In this document: positions 39,477-52,200 of the stretch, piece by piece
Layout: each line of letters opens with the position of its first letter
Position numbering within the stretch: the first letter of the stretch is position 1
Assembly (NCBI RefSeq): GCF_032854445.1
Contig: NW_027017970.1
Coordinates: 124,001-188,000 of the forward strand
Length of the DNA stretch: 64,000 nt
Origin: Liolophura sinensis
Taxonomy: Eukaryota > Mollusca > Polyplacophora > Chitonida > Chitonidae
Direction: 5' to 3'
Program-made: the position numbers and the translations under genes
Notes under the pieces: model-generated
Database searches by the model: none
Told to the model about the DNA's origin: nothing
Seen by the model: the letters and a program-made list of their open reading frames with translations, nothing else

Positions 39477-42400
39477 TTGCATTTTTACCTGGTCTTTTTG
39501 TTAATTGAAATCGGCTACACTGTACTCTGTACAATCGCGACTGGTCATTACTATATTCAACTTTTGACTATAAGTTATGTGCACTTCGGTAGCCCAGAAG
39601 ACGTCAAATCTTTGGGCTAAGCCCATTTAACTCACCCAGAAATTGTCTTACTTCTAAGTCCAAGACAATCTCAATGTCTTTATCTACGTGTAGAAAAACC
39701 AGACCATTTGTACATAAAAAAAACAAGGTACTTGATACAGTCTGCTGTAAAAAGTTCAACTGACCACAGACCCACATGAATAAGTTGCCTAAAGATGCGG
39801 AATTGGGCCAGGCATCGGCAGCTGTTAAAAAATTGCAAATATCCCTGGTTTCCATGGAGTAAGAGCCGTTGCTGGGCACGTGATTATGACATCAATGATC
39901 ATTCAATTGTCGCTACAGCCAAAAGTATTGGTCGGAGAGCAACGCGGTTTGCACCATTCGATTTCTCGTCACAAAATACGTCGGATTAGCCTCTTACCAG
40001 CAGCACTGGAGACAGTTTTTCCACTTTTGCATTTTTGCCTGGGTGTTTTGTTAATTGAAATCGGCTACACTGTACTCTGTACAATCGCGACTGGTCATTA
40101 CTATATTCAACTTTTGACTATAAGTTATGTGCCCTTCGGTAGCCCAGAAGACCTGAAATCTTTGGGCCAAGCCCATTTAACTCACCCAGCAATTGTCTTA
40201 TTTCTAAGTCCAAGACAATCTCAATGTCTTTATCTACGTGTAGAAAAACCACACCATTTGTACATGAAAAACACAAGGTACTTCATACAGTCTGCTGTAA
40301 AAAGTACAACTAAACACTGACCCACATTTATAAGGTGCCAAAAGATGCGGAATTGGGCCAGGCATCGGCAGTTGTTAAAAAATTGCAAATTTTCCTGGTT
40401 TCCATGGAGTAAGAGCCGTTGCTACGCACGTGATTATGACATAATTGATCATTCAATTGTCGCTACAGCCAAAAGTATTGGTGGGAGAGCAACGCGGATT
40501 GCACCATTCGATTTCTCGTCACAAATTACGTCGGATTAGCCTCTTACTAGTGGCACTGGAACAGTTTTTCCACTTTTGCATTTTTACCTGGTCTTTTTGT
40601 TAATTGAAATCGGCTACACTGTACTCTGTACAATCGCGACTGGTCATTACTATATTCAACTTTTGACTATAAGTTATGTGCCCTTCGGTAGCCCAGAAGA
40701 CGACAAATCTTTGGGCCAAGCCCATTTAACTCACCCAGCAATTGCCTTACTTCTAAGTGCAAGACAATCTCAATGTCTTTATCTACGTGTAGAAAAACCA
40801 CACCATTTGTACTTGAAAAATAAAAGGTACTTGATACAGTCTGCTGTAAAAAGTACAACTGAACACTGACCCACTTCAGTAAGGTGCAAAAAGATGCGGA
40901 ATTGAGCCAGGCATCGGCAGCTGTTGAAAAATTGCAAATATCCCTGGTTTCCATGGAGTAAGAGACGTTGCTACGCACGTGATTATGACATCAATGATCA
41001 TTCAATTGTCACTACAGCCAAAAGTATTGGTCGCAGAGCAACGTGGTTTGCACCATTCGATTTCTCGTCACAAAATACGTCGGATTAGCCTCTTACCAGC
41101 AGCACTGGAACAGTTTTTCCACTTTTGCATTTTTACCTGGTCTTTTTGTTAATTGAAATCGGCTACACTGTACTCTGTACAATCGCGACTGGTCATTACT
41201 ATATTCAACTTTTGACTATAAGTTATGTGCCCTTCGGTAGCCCAGAAGACGTCAAATCTTTGGGCTAAGCCCATTTAACTCACCCAGCAATTGTGTTACT
41301 TCTAAGTCTAAGACAATCTCAATGTCTTTATCTACGTGTAGAAAAACCAGACCATTTGTACATAAAAAACACAAGGCACTTGATACAGTCTGCTGTATAA
41401 AGTACAACTGAACACTGACCCACATTTATAAGGTGCCAAAAGATGCGGAATTGGACCAGGCATCGGCAGCTGTTATAAAATTGCAAATATCCCTGGTTTC
41501 CATGGAGTAAGAGCCGTTACTGGGCACGTGATTATGACATAAATGATCATTCAATTGTCTCTACACCCAAAAGTATTGGTCGGAGAGCAACGCGGTTTGC
41601 ACCATTCGATTTCTCGCCACAAAATACGTCGGATTAGCCTCTTACTAGTAGCACTGGAACAGTTTTTCCATTTTTGCATTTTTACCTGGTCTTTTTGTTA
41701 ATTGAAATCGGTTACACTGTACTCTGTACAATAGCGACTGGTTATTACTATATTCAACTTTTGACTATAAGTTATGTGCCCTTCGGTAGGCCAGAAGACG
41801 ACAAATCTTTGGGCTAAGCCCATTTAACTCACCCAGCAATTGCCTTACTTCTAAGTGCAAGACAATCTCAATGTCTTTATTTACGTGTAGAAAAACCACA
41901 CCATTTGTACATGAAAAACACAAGGTACTTGATACAGTCTGCTGTAAAAAGTACAACTGAACACTGACCCACTTCAGTAAGGTGCAAAAAGATGCGGAAT
42001 TGAGCCAGGCATCGGCAGCTGTTAAAAAATTGCAAATTTCTTTGGTTTCCATGCAGTAAGAGACGTTGCTACGCACATGATTATGACATAAATGATCATT
42101 CAATTGTCGCTACAGGCAAAAGTATTGGTCGGAGAGCAACGCGGTTTGCACCATTCGATTTCTCGTCACAAAATACGTCGGATTAGCCTCTTATCAGCAG
42201 CACTGGAACATTTTTTCCACTTTTGCATTTTTGCCAGGTATTTTTGTTAATTGAAATCGGCTACACTGTACTCTGTACAATCGCGACTGGTCATTACTAT
42301 ATTCAACTTTTGACTATAAGTTATGTGCCCTTCGGTAGCCCAGAAGACGTCAAATCTTTGGGCTAAGCCCATTTAACTCACCCAGCAATTGTGTTACTTC

Positions 42401-45400
42401 TAAGTCTAAGACAATCTCAATGTCTTTATCTACGTGTAGAAAAACCAGATCATTTGTACATAAAAAACACAAGGTACTTGATACAGTCTGCTGTATAAAG
42501 TACAACTGAACACTGACCCACATTTATAAGGTGCCAAAAGATGCGGAATTGGGCCAGGCATCGGCAGCTGTTAAAAATTGCAAATATCCCTGGATTCCAT
42601 GGAGTAAGAGCCGTTACTGGGCACGTGATTATGACATAAATGATCATTCAATTGTCTCTACAGCCAAAAGTATTGGTGGGAGAGCAACGCGGATTGCACC
42701 ATTCGATTTCTCGCCACAAAATACGTCGGATTAGCCTCTTACTAGTAGCACTGGAACAGTTTTTCCACTTTTGCATTTTTACCTGGTCTTTTTGTTAATT
42801 GAAATCGGCTACACTGTACTCTGTACAATCGCGACTGGTCATTACTATATTCAACTTTTGACTATAAATTATGTGCACTTCGGTAGCCCAGAAGACGTCA
42901 AATCTTTGGGCTAAGCCCATTTAACTCACCCAGAAATTGTCTTACTTCTAAGTCCAAGACAATCTCAATGTCTTTATCTACGTGTAGAAAAACCACACCA
43001 TTTGTACATAAAAAAAACAAGGTACTTGATACAGTCTGCTGTAAAAAGTTCAACTGACCACAGACCCACATGAATAAGGTGCCTAAAGATGCGGAATTGG
43101 GCCAGGCATCGGCAGCTGTTAAAAAATTGCAAATATCCCTGGTTTCCATGGAGTAAGAGCCGTTGCTGGGCACGTGATTATGACATCAATGATCATTCAA
43201 TTGTCGCTACAGCCAAAAGTATTGGTCGGAGAGCAACGCGGTTTGCACCATTCGATTTCTCGTCACAAAATACGTCGGATTAGCCTCTTACCAGCAGCAC
43301 TGGAACAGTTTTTCCACTTTTGCATTTTTGCCTGGGTGTTTTGTTAATTGAAATCGGCTACACTGTACTCTGTACAATCGCGACTGGTCATTACTATATT
43401 CAACTTTTGACTATAAGTTATGTGCCCTTCGGTAGCCCAGAAGACCTGAAATCTTTGGGCCAAGCCCATTTAACTCACCCAGCAATTGTCTTATTTCTAA
43501 GTCCAAGACAATCTCAATGTCTTTATCTACGTGTAGAAAAACCACACCATTTGTACATGAAAAACACAAGGTACTTCATACAGTCTGCTGTAAAAAGTAC
43601 AACTAAACACTGACCCACATTTATAAGGTGCCAAAAGATGCGGAATTGGGCCAGGCATCGGCAGTTGTTAAAAAATTGCAAATTTTCCTGGTTTCCATGG
43701 AGTAAGAGCCGTTGCTAAGCACGTGATTATGACATAAATGATCATTCAATTGTCGCTACAGCCAAAAGTATTGGTGGGAGAGCAACGCGGATTGCACCAT
43801 TCGATTTCTCGTCACAAATTACGTCGGATTAGCCTCTTACTAGTGGCACTGGAACAGTTTTTCCACTTTTGCATTTTTACCTGGTCTTTTTGTTAATTGA
43901 AATCGGCTACACTGTACTCTGTACAATCGCGACTGGTCATTACTATATTCAACTTTTGACTATAAGTTATGTGCCCTTCGGTAGCCCAGAAGACGACAAA
44001 TCTTTGGGCCAAGCCCATTTAACTCACCCAGCAATTGCCTTACTTCTAAGTGCAAGACAATCTCAATGTCTTTATCTACGTGTAGAAAAACCACACCATT
44101 TGTACTTGAAAAATACAAGGTACTTGATACAGTCTGCTGTAAAAAGTACAACTGAACACTGACCCACTTCAGTAAGGTGCAAAAAGATGCGGAATTGAGC
44201 CAGGCATCGGCAGCTGTTGAAAAATTGCAAATATCCCTGGTTTCAATGGAGTAAGAGACGTTGCTACGCACGTGATTATGACATCAATGATCATTCAATT
44301 GTCACTACAGCCAAAAGTATTGGTCGCAGAGCAACGTGGTTTGCACCATTCGATTTCTCGTCACAAAATACGTCGGATTAGCCTCTTACCAGCAGCACTG
44401 GAACAGTTTTTCCACTTTTGCATTTTTACCTGGTCTTTTTGTTAATTGAAATCGGCTACACTGTACTCTGTACAATCGCGACTGGTCATTACTATATTCA
44501 ACTTTTGACTATAAGTTATGTGCCCTTCGGTAGCCCAGAAGACGTCAAATCTTTGGGCTAAGCCCATTTAACTCACCCAGCAATTGTGTTACTTCTAAGT
44601 CTAAGACAATCTCAATGTCTTTATCTACGTGTAGAAAAACCAGACCATTTGTACATAAAAAACACAAGGTACTTGATACAGTCTGCTGTATAAAGTACAA
44701 CTGAACACTGACCCACATTTATAAGGTGCCAAAAGATGCGGAATTGGACCAGGCATCGGCAGCTGTTAAAAAATTGCAAATATCCCTGGTTTCCATGGAG
44801 TAAGAGCCGTTACTGGGCACGTGATTATGACATAAATGATCATTCAATTGTCTCTACACCCAAAAGTATTGGTCGGAGAGCAACGCGGTTTGCACCATTC
44901 GATTTCTCGCCACAAAATACGTCGGATTAGCCTCTTACTAGTAGCACTGGAACAGTTTTTCCATTTTTGCATTTTTACCTGGTCTTTTTGTTAATTGAAA
45001 TCGGTTACACTGTACTCTGTACAATAGCGACTGGTTATTACTATATTCAACTTTTGACTATAAGTTATGTGCCCTTCGGTAGGCCAGAAGACGACAAATC
45101 TTTGGGCTAAGCCCATTTAACTCACCCAGCAATTGTGTTACTTCTAAGTGCAAGACAATCTCAATGTCTTTATTTACGTGTAGAAAAACCACACCATTTG
45201 TACATGAAAAACACAAGGTACTTGATACAGTCTGCTGTAAAAAGTACAACTGAACACTGACCCACTTCAGTAAGGTGCAAAAAGATGCGGAATTGAGCCA
45301 GGCATCGGCAGCTGTTAAAAAATTGCAAATTTCTTTGGTTTCCATGCAGTAAGAGACGTTGCTACGCACATGATTATGACATAAATGATCATTCAATTGT

Positions 45401-47710
45401 CGCTACAGGCAAAAGTATTGGTCGGAGAGCAACGCGGTTTGCACCATTCGATTTCTCGTCACAAAATACGTCGGATTAGCCTCTTATCAGCAGCACTGGA
45501 ACATTTTTTCCACTTTTGCATTTTTGCCAGGTATTTTTGTTAATTGAAATCGGCTACACTGTACTCTGTACAATCGCGACTGGTCATTACTATATTCAAC
45601 TTTTGACTATAAGTTATGTGCCCTTCGGTAGCCCAGAAGACGTCAAATCTTTGGGCTAAGCCCATTTAACTCACCCAGCAATTGTGTTACTTCTAAGTCT
45701 AAGACAATCTCAATGTCTTTATCTACGTGTAGAAAAACCAGATCATTTGTACATAAAAAACACAAGGTACTTGATACAGTCTGCTGTATAAAGTACAACT
45801 GAACACTGACCCACATTTATAAGGTGCCAAAAGATGCGGAATTGGGCCAGGCATCGGCAGCTGTTAAAAATTGCAAATATCCCTGGATTCCATGGAGTAA
45901 GAGCCGTTACTGGGCACGTGATTATGACATAAATGATCATTCAATTGTCTCTACAGCCAAAAGTATTGGTGGGAGAGCAGCGCGGATTGCACCATTCGAT
46001 TTCTTGCCACAAAATACGTCGGATTAGCCTCTTACTAGTAGCACTGGAACAGTTTTTCCACTTTTGCATTTTTACCTGGTCTTTTTGTTAATTGAAATCG
46101 GCTACACTGTACTCTGTACAATCGCGACTGGTCATTACTATATTCAACTTTTGACTATAAATTATGTGCACTTCGGTAGCCCAGAAGACGTCAAATCTTT
46201 GGGCTAAGCCCATTTAACTCACCCAGAAATTGTCTTACTTCTAAGTCCAAGACAATCTCAATGTCTTTATCTACGTGTAGAAAAACCACACCATTTGTAC
46301 ATAAAAAAAACAAGGTACTTGATACAGTCTGCTGTAAAAAGTTCAACTGACCACAGACCCACATGAATAAGGTGCCTAAAGATGCGGAATTGGGCCAGGC
46401 ATCGGCAGCTGTTAAAAAATTGCAAATATCCCTGGTTTCCATGGAGTAAGAGCCGTTGCTGGGCACGTGATTATGACATCAATGATCATTCAATTGTCGC
46501 TACAGCCAAAAGTATTGGTCGGAGAGCAACGCGGTTTGCACCATTCGATTTCTCGTCACAAAATACGTCGGATTAGCCTCTTACCAGCAGCACTGGAACA
46601 GTTTTTCCACTTTTGCATTTTTGCCTGGGTGTTTTGTTAATTGAAATCGGCTACACTGTACTCTGTACAATCGCGACTGGTCATTACTATATTCAACTTT
46701 TGACTATAAGTTATGTGCCCTTCGGTAGCCCAGAAGACCTGAAATCTTTGGGCCAAGCCCATTTAACTCACCCAGCAATTGTCTTATTTCTAAGTCCAAG
46801 ACAATCTCAATGTCTTTATCTACGTGTAGAAAAACCACACCATTTGTACATGAAAAACACAAGGTACTTCATACAGTCTGCTGTAAAAAGTACAACTAAA
46901 CACTGACCCACATTTATAAGGTGCCAAAAGATGCGGAATTGGGCCAGGCATCGGCAGTTGTTAAAAAATTGCAAATTTTCCTGGTTTCCATGGAGTAAGA
47001 GCCGTTGCTAAGCACGTGATTATGACATAAATGATCATTCAATTGTCGCTACAGCCAAAAGTATTGGTGGGAGAGCAACGCGGATTGCACCATTCGATTT
47101 CTCGTCACAAATTACGTCGGATTAGCCTCTTACTAGTGGCACTGGAACAGTTTTTCCACTTTTGCATTTTTACCTGGTCTTTTTGTTAATTGAAATCGGC
47201 TACACTGTACTCTGTACAATCGCGACTGGTCATTACTATATTCAACTTTTGACTATAAGTTATGTGCCCTTCGGTAGCCCAGAAGACGACAAATCTTTGG
47301 GCCAAGCCCATTTAACTCACCCAGCAATTGCCTTACTTCTAAGTGCAAGACAATCTCAATGTCTTTATCTACGTGTAGAAAAACCACACCATTTGTACGT
47401 GAAAAATACAAGGTACTTGATACAGTCTGCTGTAAAAAGTACAACTGAACACTGACCCACTTCAGTAAGGTGCAAAAAGATGCGGAATTGAGCCAGGCAT
47501 CGGCAGCTGTTGAAAAATTGCAAATATCCCTGGTTTCCATGGAGTAAGAGACGTTGCTACGCACGTGATTATGACATCAATGATCATTCAATTGTCACTA
47601 CAGCCAAAAGTATTGGTCGCAGAGCAACGTGGTTTGCACCATTCGATTTCTCGTCACAAAATACGTCGGATTAGCCTCTTACCAGCAGCACTGGAACAGT
47701 TTTTCCACTT
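39477..47710 (+). repeat. 6-monomer HOR, 2.5 copies of about 3293 bp (9-1-2-6-7-8), classes 3-4-5 absent
   Basis: Units start at 39477, 42771 and 46064 (the last is cut after three monomers). Members are at 39477, 40027, 40576, 41125, 41674, 42223; then 42771, 43320, 43869, 44418, 44967, 45516; then 46064, 46613, 47162. Compared with the canonical order, classes 3, 4 and 5 are missing. The class 2 copies are altered (CAATTGTCACTACAG, GGTCGCAGAGCAACGTGG, TACTTGAAAAAT in two of three). Class 1 copies have GCCTGGGTGTTTTG and GGTACTTCATACAG. The first unit differs slightly from the others, for example GGAGACAG near 40011 and TTAAAAAATTGC versus TTAAAAATTGC in class 8. Similarity to the pattern fades after about 47870. 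Confidence 0.9.
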
Positions 47711-50700
47711 TTGCATTTTTACCTGGTCTTTTTGTTAATTGAAATCGGCTACACTGTACTCTGTACAATCGCGACTGGTCATTACTATATTCAACTTTTG
47801 ACTATAAGTTATGTGCCCTTCGGTAGCCCAGAAGACGTCAAATCTTTGGGCTAAGCCCATTTAACTCACCCAGCAATTGTCTTACTTCTAAGTCTAAGAC
47901 AATCTCAATGTCTTTATCTACGTGTAGAAAAACCACACCATTTGTACGTGAAAAACACAAGGTACTTGATACAGTCTGCTGTAAAAAGTACAACTGAACA
48001 CTGACCCACATTTATAAGGTGCCAAAAGATGCGGAATTGGGCCAGGCATCGGCAGCTGTTAAAAAATTGCAAATATCCCTGGTTTCCATGGAGTAAGAGC
48101 CGTTACTGGGCACGTGATTATGACATAAATGATCATTGAATTGTCTCTACAGCCAAAAGTATTTGTCAGAGAGCAACGCGGTTTGCACCATTCGATTTCT
48201 CGTCACAAAATACATCGGATTAGCCTCTTACCAGCAGCACTGGAACAGTTTTTCCACTTTTGCATTTTTACCTGGTCTTTTTGTTAATTGAAATCGGCTA
48301 CACTGTACTCTGTACAATCGCGACTGGTCATTACTATATTCAACTTTTGACTATAAGTTATGTGCCCTTCGGTAGCCCAGAAGACGACAAATCTTTGGGC
48401 TAAGCCCATTTAACTCACCCAGCAATTGTCTTACTTCTAAGTCTAAGACAATCTCAATGTCTTTATCTACGTGTAGAAAAACCAGACCATTTGTACATAA
48501 AAAACACAAGGTACTTGATACAGTCTGCTGTAAAAAGTACAACTGAACACTGACCCACATTTATAAGGTGCCAAAAGATGCGGAATTGGGCCAGGCATCG
48601 GCAGCTGTTAAAAAATTGCAAATATCCCTGGTTTCCATGGAGTAAGAGCCGTTACTGGGCACGTGATTATGACATCAATGATCATTGAATTGTCGCTAGA
48701 GCCAAAAGTATTGGTGGGAGAGCAACGCGGTTTGTACCATTCGATTTCTCGCCTCAAAATACGTCGGATTAGCCTCTTAATAGTAGCACTGGAACATTTT
48801 TTCCACTTTTGCATTTTTGCCTGGTCTTTTTGTTAATTGAAATCGGCTACACTGTACTCTGTACAATCGCGACTGGTCATTACTATATTCAACTTTTGAC
48901 TATAAGTTATGTGCCCTTCGGTAGCCCAGAAGACCTGAAATCTTTGGGCTAAGCCCATTTAACTTACCCAGCAATTCCCTTACTTCTAAGTTCAAGACAA
49001 TCTCAATGTCTTTATCTACGTGTAGAAAAGCCACACCATTTGTACGTGAAAAACACAAGGTACTTGATAGAGTCTGCTGTACAAAGTACAACTGAACACT
49101 GACCCATTTCAGTAAGGTGCCAAAAGATCGGAATTGAGCCAGGCATCGGCAGCTGTTGAAAAATTGCAAATTTCCCTGGTTTCCATGGAGTAAGAGACGT
49201 TGCTGGGCACGTCATTATGACATCAATGATCATTCAATTGTCGCTACAGCCAAAAGTATTGGTCGGAGAGCAACGCGGTTTCCACCATTCGATTTCTCGT
49301 CACAAAATACGTCGGATTAGCCTCTTACTAGTAGCACTGGAACAGTTTTTCCACTTTTGCATTTTTGCCTGGTCTTTTTGTTAATTGAAACCGGCTACAC
49401 TGTACTCTGTACAATCGCGACTCGTCATTACTATATTCAACTTTTGATTATAACTTATGTGCCCTTCGGTAGCCCAGAAGACGTCAAATCTTTGGGCTAA
49501 GCCCATTTAACTCACCCAGCAATTGTCTTACTTCTAAGTCCAAGACAATCTCAATGTCTTTATCTACGTGTAGAAAAACAACACCATTTGTACATAAAAA
49601 ACACAAGGTACTTGATACAGTCTGCTGTAAAAAGTACAACTGACCACAGACCCACATGAATAAGGTGCCAAAAGATGCGGAATTGAGCCAGGTATCGGCA
49701 GCTGTTGAAAAATTACAAATTTCCCTGGTTTCCATGGAGTAAGAGCCGTTGCTGTGCACGTGATTATGACATAAATGATCATTCAGTTGTCACTACAGCC
49801 AAAAGTATTGGTCGGAGAGCAACGCGGATTGCACCATTCGATTTCTCGTCACAAAATACGTCGGATTAGCCTCTTACTAGTAGCACTGGAACAGTTTTTC
49901 CACTTTTGCATTTTTGCCTGGTGTTTTTGTTAATTGAAACCGGCTACACTGTACTCTGTACAATCGCGACTGGTCATTACTATATTCAACTTTTGACTAT
50001 AAGTTAAGTGCCCTTCGGTAGCCCAGAAGACCTGAAATCTTTGGGCTAAGCGCATTTAACTCACCCAGCAATTGTCTTACTTCTAAGTGCAAGACAATCT
50101 CAATGTCTTTACTTACGTGTAGAAAAACCACACCTTTTGTACATAAAAATCACAAGGTACTTGATACAGTCTGTTGTAAAAAGTACAACTGACAACAGAC
50201 CCACATGAATAAGGTGCCAAAAGATGCGGAATTTAGCCAGGCATCGGCAGCTGTTGAAAAATTGCAAATTTTCCTGGTTTCGATGGAGTAAGAGCCGTTG
50301 CTGGGCACGTGATTATGACATCAATGATTATTCAATTGTCACTACAGCCAAAAGTATTGGTCGGAGAGCAACGCGGTTTGCACCATTCGATTTCTCGTCA
50401 CAAAATACGTCGGATTAGCCTCTTACCAGCAGCACTGGAACAATTTTTCGAATTTTGCATTTTTGCCTGGTGTTTTTGTTAATTGAAACCGGCTACACTG
50501 TACTCTGTACAATCGCGACTGGTCATTACTATATTCAACTTTTGACTATAAGTTATGTGCCCTTCGGTAGCCCAGAAGACCTGAAATCTTTGGGCCAAGC
50601 CCATTTAACTCACCCAGCAATTGTCTTACTTCTAAGTCCAAGACAATCTCAATGTCTTTATCTACGTGTAGAAAAACCACACCATTTGTACGTGAAAAAC

Positions 50701-52029
50701 ACAAGGTACTTGATACAGTCTGCTGTAAAAAGTACAACTAAACACTGACCCACATTTATAAGGTGCCAAAAGATGCGGAATTGGGCCAGGCATCGGCAGC
50801 TGTTAAAAAATTGCAAATATCCCTGGTTTCCATGGAGTAAGAGCCGTTACTGGGCACGTGATTATGACATAAATGATCATTCAGTTGTCGCTACAGCCAA
50901 AAGTATTGGTCAGAGAGCAACGCGGTTTGCACCATTCGATTTCTCGCCTCAAAATACGTCGGATTAGCCTCTTAATAGTAGCACTGGAACAGTTTTTCCA
51001 CTTTTGCATTTTTGCCTGGTCTTTTTGTTAATTGAAATCGGCTACACTGTACTCTGTACAATCGCGACTGGTCATTACTATATTCAACTTTTGACTATAA
51101 GTTATGTGCCCTTCGGTAGCCCAGAAGACCTGAAATCTTTGGACTAAGCCCATTTAACTTACCCAGCAATTCCCTTACTTCTAAGTTCAAGACAATCTCA
51201 ATGTCTTTATCTACGTGTAGAAAAACCACACCATTTGTACGTCAAAAACACAAGGTACTTGATACAGTCTGCTGTAAAAAGTACAACTGAACACTGACCC
51301 ACTTCAGTAAGGTGCCAAAAGATCGGAATTGAGCCAGGCATCGGCAGCTGTTGAAAAATTGCAAATTTCCCTGGTTTCCATGGAGTAAGAGACGTTGCTG
51401 GGCACGTGATTATGACATAAATGATCATTCAATTGTCGCTACAGCCAAAAGTATTGGTCGGAGAGCAACGCGGTTTGCACCATTCGATTTCTCGTCACAA
51501 AATACGTCGGATTAGCCTCTTAATAGTAGCACTGGAACAGTTTTTCCACTTTTGCATTTTTGCCTGGTCTTTTTGTTAATTGAAACCGGCTACACTGTAC
51601 TCTGTACAATCGCGACTGGTCATTACTATATTCAACTTTTGATTATAAGTTATGTGCCCTTCGGTAGCCCAGAAGACGTCAAATCTTTGGGCTAAGCCCA
51701 TTTAACTCACCCAGCAATTGTCTTACTTCTAAGTCCAAGACAATCTCAATGTCTTTATCTACGTGTAGAAAAACCACACCATTTGTACATGAAAAACACA
51801 AGGTACTTGATACAGTCTGCTGTAAAAAGTACAACTGAACAGTGACCCACTTCAGTAAGGTGCCAAAAGATGCGGAATTGAGCCAGGCATCGGCAGCTGT
51901 TGAAAAATTGCAAATATCCCTGGTTTCCATGGAGTAAGAGCCGTTGCTGGGCACGTGATTATGACATAAATGATCACTCAATTGTCGCTACAGCCAAAAG
52001 TATTGGTCGGAAAGCAACGCGGAATGCAC

Positions 52030-52200
52030 CATTCGATTTCTCGTTACAAAATACGTCGGTTAGCCTCTTACCAGCAGCACTGGGACAATTTTCGAACTTT
52101 GCATTTTTGCCTGGTGTTTTGTTAATTGAAACCGGCTACACTGTACTATGTACCATCGCGACTGGTCATTACTATATTCAACTTTGACTATAAGTTATGT
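52030..52200. other. Local run of deletions in the diverged flank
   Basis: GTCGGTTAGCC (about 52056), CACTGGGACAATTTTCG (about 52079), GAACTTTGC (about 52094), GGTGTTTTGTT (about 52113) and CAACTTTGAC (about 52180) each lack one base or differ from neighbouring copies, within about 150 bases. Adjacent monomers at 50455 and 53744 share related AATTTTTCGAATTTTGC states without the deletions. Confidence 0.5.
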
